Both the position numbers and the translations under genes were made by a program. Of a stretch of 12,673 nucleotides of DNA, positions 5,844-10,783 are shown one piece after another. The first letter of the stretch is position 1; the number at the start of each line of letters is the position of its first letter. The DNA is from Phycisphaerae bacterium (lineage in GTDB: Bacteria; Planctomycetota; Phycisphaerae; Sedimentisphaerales; SG8-4). The DNA is taken from assembly GCA_030603035.1 (NCBI GenBank), contig JAUVYQ010000076.1, forward strand, positions 1 to 12,673, in the 5' to 3' direction. The notes beneath the pieces are model-generated. The model was not told the DNA's origin, did not search any database, and worked only from the letters and a program-made list of their open reading frames with translations.

Positions 5844-8633
5844 TTACTTTTGCAAAAACTGTTCTATCTCTTTTGCAGCCGCCATTCCGTCTGCAACAGC
5901 CGCAACTACCGTCGACGGCCCTTTTACAAGGTCGCCTCCGGCAAAAACTCCCGGCCTCGATGTCGCCAATGAATTTCCTCTTGTTTGAATAAGACCGTTT
6001 CTCAATTCCACACCCGGAAGAATTTCATTAATCTCTTCCGCCGACTTCTGACCTATTGCCTCCACCACAATATCCATATCAAGGTCATAAGCGCTTGACT
6101 CTATTGCGTAAGGCCTGCGCCTGCCTGAGGCATCCGGCTCGCCCAATTTAGTCGGACAAACCTTAATTCCCGTCAGTTTCCCATCCTGAGAAATAAATCC
6201 AAGCGGCTGAGTCAATATCAAAAAATGCACCCCTTCGTTCATTGCCTGGTCGCGCTCCGCATCCCACGCGGGCATCTCTTCAAAGGAACGACGATATATG
6301 ACGTAAGCGTCTCTGGCACCCAGCCGTCTGGCGGTAACCGCCACATCCATAGCGGTATTGCCGCCGCCTATCGCTGCCACGCATTTATCTGCAACATCCA
6401 ACCTCCCCGGCTCTTTTGCCACCGAAAGAAACTCCATCGCATTCCATAAACCGTCGATATCCTTATCACTACTGCTCACTGATTTTGGCAGGCCCATACC
6501 GATAAAGACAGCGTCAAATCCTTCTTCTATAATCGTATCCAGATTGAAATCGGTGTCTAATTCTTTGCCAAGACGCTTTAATAACCCGCCTTCAGGCACA
6601 TCGCCAAATATAGCTGTAATTTCATTATTCAGTGAACCACCTGCCTTCTCCGGAGGGACCACTGATTCTATCATTCCGCCAAACTCGGCGCTTCTATCAA
6701 AGACTGTTACGGTGTGTCCCGCTTCGAGCAGTCCAGCGGCACAAGCCAAACCAGCCGGCCCGGCGCCAATTATAGCCACATTCTTGCCGGTTGTTGCCTC
6801 AGGTATTCGCAGTTTTGACCAGCTGTTCCTGTTGGCGGTCTTGGCCAGATACCTTTGTATATCAGCAATCGGCACAGGGCCGTCGCCGATAAACCTTTGC
6901 AAACAGTTACCCTCACATTGCTGCTCGACCGGACACAGCCAGGCACAGACCTCAGGAAATACATTCGCTTCTCTTATTACTTCGTAAGCAGCACGGTCAT
7001 CGCCATCAAGGAATAAGCTGATGAATTTCGGTATGTTGACACCGGCGGGACAGCCCAATTGGCACGTAGACTCCTGGCACTGCCGGCACGCCGATGCAAG
7101 CCGCAGAAGATTATCTCTGTCGCTCATCCTCCCGTGCGCAAATATAGGCCCATATACTTCATTGTCGCGCACCACGCACCCTGTCGTTCCGCCGTCGCGC
7201 ATTATCTCCGTGCACGCACTACAAGCCACACAAACCTTGCCTGGCTCGAGCCGACCCCTGGTAATAATATCTCTGGCAAAATCCGGATATGCAAACGCCA
7301 TCCGCCCGGCACCGACCAAGGTAACCAGCCCATTTGCTTTGGTTGCCGCTGCCACATTGGGTAACAGTGTCCTTAGCCAGCTATAGCCCGTGCCGACAAC
7401 TGCTATCCCAGGACGAATTTCTTTCACAGCCGAGTCCGCAGAGCTCGCAGAGTTTAATTTATGGTTTTTCGTTTTTAATTTTACATCTAATTTTTTCTCT
7501 GCGCTCTCGGCGCTCTCTGCGGTTAATTCTTTGTAGGGAAATTGCTTTTGAATTTCTCCAGCCAGATTGATGAGCCTGCTTACTCCCACGAGCGGATGTT
7601 CCGGCTCTTCGTATCCGCCGACTATCGGCTCATTGAAAGGCCTACCCACGTGCGGGTTGTAATACGGGTTCGCTGCCGTGATGTTAATCATCTTAACGCC
7701 TCGCTCGGCCAGAAGGGCGATTAGCTTCTTCGGCTCTGTCAAATCCGGCTTGGTGTAATCATCTTTATCAACCCCCCATCCATAAGGATACGGTATAGCG
7801 TCATAAATACCAAGTCTCGTAACCACCGGCGTCTCTTCGCCAAGCTCTTTATGAATCTTATCAACAACATCCAGCACAAATCTAATTCGGTTCTCAAACG
7901 AGCCTCCGTACTTACCCTTTCTGTTACGGCAGGCAAAAAGCTCATTTATCAAATATCCGTGACAGGATTTTACATCTACCGCATCAAACCCAACTTCAAA
8001 CGCCATCTTCGCTGTCTTAACATAAGCATCCTGAAGCTCATCAAGATATTTGTCGGTCAGGATAGGCCAATCGTCCGGTATTTTACTTTTTGCGTTCCGG
8101 TTGGGTTTTTCCTGTGGGACTAAAGCATCCCGATAGGGGCAGCGCCCGAGAATCAATGGATGAGCAACGCCTCCCGGCTTGCTGTATCGGCCCGAATGGG
8201 TTAGCTGCGCCACGATAATCGGCCTATGGCCGGGAAGTTTTAAGCTTAAAGTTTTAAGTTTAAAGTTTCCTGCCACTTCTCGTATCATCTTAATCATTGC
8301 ACGGAAACTATCTTTACTTTTTTCATTAAGCCACAATTGTCTCGGATTAGCTCTGCCTTCGGGCACAACCGCTGTCGCCTCAGCCCAAATCAGGCCTGCT
8401 CCGCCGGCGGCAAATCTTTCATATCGTCGCAAGGTTAGTTTGCCCGGCCGGCCCTGCGAATCGCCGTCGCAGCCTTCCATAGGGTGCACCGCAAGCGAAT
8501 TCGGTATAACCAGTCCACCCACCTGCACCGGCTCAGTTAGAATTGAAACATCCTCTATGGCGTCAACAGGGACATTAAGCTGACAGCTCAATCGCTTCAA
8601 ATCTTCAATTCCGCTTAGCTTAAACTCCCACAT
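5844..8633 (-). CDS. Fusion oxidoreductase: old-yellow-enzyme reductase + GltD-like Fe-S/FAD/NADPH module
   Basis: A 929-residue multi-domain redox enzyme. The N-terminal TIM barrel (about 30-440) is an NADH:flavin oxidoreductase/2,4-dienoyl-CoA-reductase-like FMN domain: PNSLAVHPMEGCDG (44-57), QLTHSGRYSKPGG (143-155), SCHGY (223-227) and YGGSFENRIRF (242-252). A cysteine cluster C468, C471, C474, C485 follows, as in Fe-S members of that family. The C-terminal half resembles glutamate synthase small subunit: cysteines 516/519/524/528 and 563/567/573/577, FAD motif GAGPAG (623-628), NADPH motif GGGNTAMD (756-763) and FAD-contacting GVFAGGD (895-901). Electrons would pass from NADPH through FAD and Fe-S to FMN and reduce an activated double bond, or run in reverse. 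I prefer the ATG at 8631-8633; an upstream ATG (8679-8681) adds a basic 16-residue tail and sits only about 9 nt from a TATAAT. Two repeat-derived insertions lie in the frame (residues about 123-135 and 370-405). First gene of the series. Confidence 0.9.
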   Translation of the reverse strand: MWEFKLSGIEDLKRLSCQLNVPVDAIEDVSILTEPVQVGGLVIPNSLAVHPMEGCDGDSQGRPGKLTLRRYERFAAGGAGLIWAEATAVVPEGRANPRQLWLNEKSKDSFRAMIKMIREVAGNFKLKTLSLKLPGHRPIIVAQLTHSGRYSKPGGVAHPLILGRCPYRDALVPQEKPNRNAKSKIPDDWPILTDKYLDELQDAYVKTAKMAFEVGFDAVDVKSCHGYLINELFACRNRKGKYGGSFENRIRFVLDVVDKIHKELGEETPVVTRLGIYDAIPYPYGWGVDKDDYTKPDLTEPKKLIALLAERGVKMINITAANPYYNPHVGRPFNEPIVGGYEEPEHPLVGVSRLINLAGEIQKQFPYKELTAESAESAEKKLDVKLKTKNHKLNSASSADSAVKEIRPGIAVVGTGYSWLRTLLPNVAAATKANGLVTLVGAGRMAFAYPDFARDIITRGRLEPGKVCVACSACTEIMRDGGTTGCVVRDNEVYGPIFAHGRMSDRDNLLRLASACRQCQESTCQLGCPAGVNIPKFISLFLDGDDRAAYEVIREANVFPEVCAWLCPVEQQCEGNCLQRFIGDGPVPIADIQRYLAKTANRNSWSKLRIPEATTGKNVAIIGAGPAGLACAAGLLEAGHTVTVFDRSAEFGGMIESVVPPEKAGGSLNNEITAIFGDVPEGGLLKRLGKELDTDFNLDTIIEEGFDAVFIGMGLPKSVSSSDKDIDGLWNAMEFLSVAKEPGRLDVADKCVAAIGGGNTAMDVAVTARRLGARDAYVIYRRSFEEMPAWDAERDQAMNEGVHFLILTQPLGFISQDGKLTGIKVCPTKLGEPDASGRRRPYAIESSAYDLDMDIVVEAIGQKSAEEINEILPGVELRNGLIQTRGNSLATSRPGVFAGGDLVKGPSTVVAAVADGMAAAKEIEQFLQK
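7423..7526. repeat. Large imperfect inverted repeat inside the fusion gene ('TAESAE' element)
   Basis: A 30-base left arm (7423-7452) and right arm (7497-7526) match in inverse orientation at 22 of 30 positions; both are made of GCAGAG/GCCGAG-like words. The 44-base loop (7453-7496) is very AT-rich. On the coding strand the element reads LTAESAESAEKK, a Lys/Asn/Leu-rich loop, then SASSADSAVKE. This low-complexity block lies between the FMN barrel and its next conserved strand. I recall the same sequence type as a dispersed intergenic element in diverse metagenome-derived genomes. Confidence 0.75.
8237..8264. repeat. Tandem 14-bp repeat (2 x 7) inside the fusion gene
   Basis: GTTTTAAGCTTAAA (8237-8250) and GTTTTAAGTTTAAA (8251-8264) are adjacent, 13 of 14 identical, and each splits into two related heptamers. 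In the frame it encodes NFKLKTLSLKLPG, just before the conserved HRPIIVAQLTHSGR block, so it looks like an in-frame insertion. Confidence 0.65.
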
Positions 8634-8689
8634 TTTCCTGTCTCTTTTTCTGGTACGGTCCTGATTTGAAAAAAATTTCATAAGTGATA

Positions 8690-8695
8690 ATTATA
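8690..8695 (-). promoter_or_regulatory. Putative -10 box for the minus-strand operon
   Basis: On the complement a perfect TATAAT lies at 8690-8695 in an AT-rich region; the best -35 at 17-nt spacing is only TTTATT. Transcription would start a few bases before the upstream ATG at 8681, favouring the downstream ATG at 8633 as the real start. Weak evidence, consensus only. Confidence 0.35.
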
Positions 8696-8746
8696 ATAAC
8701 GAAATAAGCAAAAATAAAGTGGATTGACAGTAAAACTTTAATCTAT

Positions 8747-8791
8747 GTAGGGTGTGCAAAATTTATTTTTGCACACGCGGGAAAACTGCTT
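8747..8791. repeat. Stem-loop repeat, left copy (GTAGGGTGTGC ... AAAACTGCTT)
   Basis: GTAGGGTGTGC at 8747-8757 overlaps a perfect 10-bp inverted repeat GTGTGCAAAA (8752-8761) / TTTTGCACAC (8767-8776) with a 5-nt loop, followed by AAAACTGCTT at 8782-8791. The flanking words recur in the same order and orientation at 10687-10718. It lies between the start of the catabolic operon and the end of the DUF488 module. Confidence 0.75.
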
Positions 8792-8819
8792 AAAAACAAA
8801 CAATGGACTATAACGCCCA

Positions 8820-8839
8820 GCTAAGCCGATCGCTTTAGC
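8820..8839. other. Imperfect palindrome downstream of the DUF488 module
   Basis: A 20-base segment centred on CGATCG matches its own complement at 16 of 20 positions (outer arms GCTAA/TTAGC). It is 14 bases beyond the stop of the last gene of the module and might act as a 3' hairpin, but there is no convincing U-tract following it on the minus strand. Low confidence as a terminator. Confidence 0.3.
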
Positions 8840-8853
8840 CGGTTGTTCGCAGG

Positions 8854-9525
8854 TCATTGTTTCTGAAGCTCAATCACACCGGAAATCAGTTTCCAGCATG
8901 CCGGCTCATCATCCTCATCCCAGTCAGACGGTTTGTAAGGCATACCTAAGCTCATGGTTAGAAAGCAAGACGACGAAGGCTTATGGCCGCTGTTCAGCCT
9001 TTCGAAGTAAACTGGGTCAGTAATTCCAACCTCGAGTTCTCGGCCACCTGACAAGATTGTTCCTTTCCAACTGGGCTTATCCGTGGGTTTCCTCCGAGCG
9101 TCGCGGACTTTGAAGCTGTCGACACGGATCAATTGCAACGTCACACGCTTCTCAAACGGTTTTTGCTGGAGCTCTCTGGGTGTTACGTATTTTCTGTGGT
9201 TGTGAAGCACGTAGTATGGTCGTTTTGCATACTTCTCGATATCCTTGGGCGTCATCTTGCCTCGTTGATACCATCGCCCCGGCAAGATGGTCCTGTTCTC
9301 GCTCTCAAAGCCAAAATCTGGTCCAGTTGAATCCAGCGGGATTTCTAATACATCGAGTAGTGCCGGGAAATGCCCACCAAGTTTCATAGACGTTTCGGGA
9401 ACGCGGCCATCATCCAGACCGGTTACAGGGCGGACCCACTTTCCTGTGTCGAGGTCAATCCCTGCGAGACACCAATCGTGGTGTTTCCATGAATTGGCCA
9501 GAACAACTATGCGCGCCATGGTCAT
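8854..9525 (-). CDS. Dual-OB-domain-like protein associated with DUF488 genes
   Basis: A 223-residue soluble protein with no signal peptide or membrane segment. It opens with a beta-strand block IVVLANSWKHHDWCLAGIDLDTGKWVRPV (about 6-34), followed by predicted strand-rich segments, the motif CFLTMSLGMPY (187-197), and a strand CWKLISGVI near the C-terminus. The 'LANS.K....C.AGI....GKWVRPV' opening resembles proteins I recall being named dual OB domain-containing, found next to DUF488 genes; OB folds often bind nucleic acid or nucleotides, but the assignment is from memory and no activity is established. The ATG at 9523-9525 overlaps the preceding stop (ATGA), with GAGG eleven bases upstream; a second ATG two codons on (9517-9519) is possible. 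Last gene of a three-gene unit whose stop/start overlaps imply coupled translation and a common complex or pathway. Confidence 0.72.
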   Translation of the reverse strand: MTMARIVVLANSWKHHDWCLAGIDLDTGKWVRPVTGLDDGRVPETSMKLGGHFPALLDVLEIPLDSTGPDFGFESENRTILPGRWYQRGKMTPKDIEKYAKRPYYVLHNHRKYVTPRELQQKPFEKRVTLQLIRVDSFKVRDARRKPTDKPSWKGTILSGGRELEVGITDPVYFERLNSGHKPSSSCFLTMSLGMPYKPSDWDEDDEPACWKLISGVIELQKQ

Positions 9526-9956
9526 AGGTGAATCACCTCAATGTTACCTAATTGCTCCTGGAGGTGTTCAGCTACGAGACGACGATGGCAATGCTCCGGG
9601 GTGTGTTCGCTACAAAGAAGACAGTCGTTTTCACGAAGTGCGTTGGCTGCTGTGTCGGCGAGCCTGCGCTTTGTCATCAAGTATCCAAACTTTCGTTCAT
9701 ATTCAGCCCAGGAGCCTTTCCTTTTCTTGAAGTCATCAAGGATGTCCTGTGTCGGTGCGAAATCCGGGATGTGCACATAGTCAATCCCTGCTATAGCATG
9801 AAGGAAGTATTTTAGGTCTCGCGCTTTTGCGAACCCAGCAATCTGGGACGTGTTATTGAGCCGTACATCAACAATACGACGCACACCTGCATTCTGTAAG
9901 TGCGTAAAGAATTCTTCAGCAGACTTCTTGGTAAAGCCAATAGTGAAGAGTTTCAT
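9522..9956 (-). CDS. DUF488 family protein, short paralogue
   Basis: A 144-residue DUF488-type protein. Shared family marks are the opening strand FTIGFTKKSAEEFF (4-17), IVDVRLN (28-34) and the conserved C115-S-E117-x5-C123-H124-R125. The Cys/Glu/His/Arg residues probably form the active or binding site, but no reaction is established for the family. It differs clearly from the upstream paralogue: TIGFT replaces TIGHS, and VRLNNTSQIAGFAK replaces VRSSPYSKYSPHF. The start codon overlaps the upstream DUF488 stop (ATGA at 9953-9956), and the end overlaps the dual-OB-like start the same way (9522-9525). Residues near the C-terminus (EVIHL) are encoded by a 13-base palindrome that carries the ribosome binding site of the next gene. 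Confidence 0.85.
   Translation of the reverse strand: MKLFTIGFTKKSAEEFFTHLQNAGVRRIVDVRLNNTSQIAGFAKARDLKYFLHAIAGIDYVHIPDFAPTQDILDDFKKRKGSWAEYERKFGYLMTKRRLADTAANALRENDCLLCSEHTPEHCHRRLVAEHLQEQLGNIEVIHL
9526..9538 (-). promoter_or_regulatory. Palindrome overlapping the ribosome-binding region of the dual-OB-like gene
   Basis: AGGTGA-A-TCACCT on the + strand, perfect 6-bp arms. On the minus strand it directly abuts the ATG at 9523-9525 and includes most of the GAGG Shine-Dalgarno sequence. A hairpin here would hide the site until ribosomes finishing the upstream gene open it. The pairing is seen; the regulatory role is inferred. Confidence 0.4.
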
Positions 9957-10555
9957 GCTTCTACGGGCACCTTCTTGTATGCGATTTTTTCAGCTTGTAA
10001 ATCGTACGCCTTCTCAATCAGGCCGGACATTGAGGTCAGGTCTCCAAATAGCCCTGGTTGAAGTTTGTGAAGGTTAATGAGCCTTTTCTCTGACATCTCC
10101 TGTCGTTCTTCTGTACCATCTCCTAAGATGTGAGTTATCTTCAAGTCTGGACAGATCCTTTTCAATTCGCGACATACCAGTATCGTTCTGTGGCATGTTA
10201 TGGGGTCGGATTCCGAACACATGAGGGCAACTCTGTAATGTTCAACTCCCTGAAAGACTATCTCTAATCCACGCTGGAAAGTTGACAAATGGGCGATTCG
10301 ATCGTACTTTGCCTGACCGTCAATGTAGCAATCATCTTCAGATCGTTGTGCGCCTAATTCCCTGCCCAGGAATATGTAGTCAATGTTGGCATTTCTCAAG
10401 GCACTATCGAGCACGTCCTTATTAAAATGAGGCGAGTATTTGCTGTAGGGACTGGATCGGACATCGGCTATGGTGGAAACCTGATGTGCCAAAAGTAACT
10501 CGAGGAAATGGTCGAGTGAGTGATTTGAGTGCCCTATGGTGAATAGTTCTTTCAT
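9953..10555 (-). CDS. DUF488 family protein, long paralogue
   Basis: A 200-residue DUF488 protein, first gene of the three-gene unit. It opens with LFTIGHSNHSLDHFLELL (4-21), then IADVRSSPYSKYSPHFN (29-45), and has C113-S-E115-x5-C121-H122-R123 with the same spacing as the short paralogue. A C-terminal extension of about 60 residues (helical, with Lys/Glu) is absent from the short one. No signal peptide or membrane segment. DUF488 proteins are widespread but without an assigned reaction; the strict Cys-Glu...Cys-His-Arg conservation suggests catalysis or metal/nucleotide binding. The ATG at 10553-10555 has only a weak AGG nine bases upstream. A good sigma70-like promoter lies about 75 bases upstream. 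The four-base overlap with the next gene implies translational coupling. Confidence 0.88.
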   Translation of the reverse strand: MKELFTIGHSNHSLDHFLELLLAHQVSTIADVRSSPYSKYSPHFNKDVLDSALRNANIDYIFLGRELGAQRSEDDCYIDGQAKYDRIAHLSTFQRGLEIVFQGVEHYRVALMCSESDPITCHRTILVCRELKRICPDLKITHILGDGTEERQEMSEKRLINLHKLQPGLFGDLTSMSGLIEKAYDLQAEKIAYKKVPVEA

Positions 10556-10628
10556 TCTAATAGGCCTTTTTCTCTTCTTGTCGCTCCATTCACTTCTAAC
10601 ATAATAATATACAACACGATTTCCACTG

Positions 10629-10657
10629 ATTTTATGCTGCCATTATGCCAATATCAA
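10629..10657 (-). promoter_or_regulatory. Putative sigma70 promoter of the DUF488 module
   Basis: On the complement: TTGATA (10652-10657), exactly 17 bases, TAAAAT (10629-10634), each five of six to the bacterial consensus. It points toward the long DUF488 gene and would give a leader of about 65-70 nt. It lies between the right stem-loop repeat and the first gene, so the module carries its own promoter inside the repeat pair. Confidence 0.5.
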
Positions 10658-10686
10658 CAAAATATTTCGCTACAAACCCACCCGGG

Positions 10687-10718
10687 GTAGGGTGTGCACC
10701 ACACACCAAAAACTGCTT
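10687..10718. repeat. Stem-loop repeat, right copy (GTAGGGTGTGC ... AAAACTGCTT)
   Basis: GTAGGGTGTGC (10687-10697) and AAAACTGCTT (10709-10718) match the flanks of the element at 8747-8791. The centre is shorter: GGTGTG (10691-10696) pairs with CACACC (10702-10707) over a 5-nt loop. Both copies have the same orientation and flank the DUF488 module. Confidence 0.7.
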
Positions 10719-10749
10719 TTGAACCTTTATATTTCGGTCATTCGAAGTT

Positions 10750-10783
10750 GTTTAGGATTTAGAGCTTAGGGTTTAGGATTTAG
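10750..10783. repeat. Period-7 repeat array overlapping the uvrA stop
   Basis: Heptamers GTTTAGG, ATTTAGA, GCTTAGG, GTTTAGG, ATTTAG in tandem; the 13-base word GTTTAGGATTTAG occurs at 10750-10762 and 10771-10783. The TAA stop of uvrA (complement of 10780-10782) lies inside it. It is adjacent to the TTTCGGTCATTCGAA word (10733-10746), which I recall accompanying such arrays in related genomes. Confidence 0.7.

Noticed and set aside
8800..8853. Possible integron-type attC site (TAACGCCC ... CGGTTGTTCG around a palindrome)
   Set aside because: The core heptamers do not fit RYYYAAC/GTTRRRY on either strand, the length is too short and no integrase is present.
10733..10783. Telomere-like TTTAGG array as a replicon end
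   Set aside because: Only five degenerate heptamers, internal to the window between intact genes; a simple repeat rather than a telomere.
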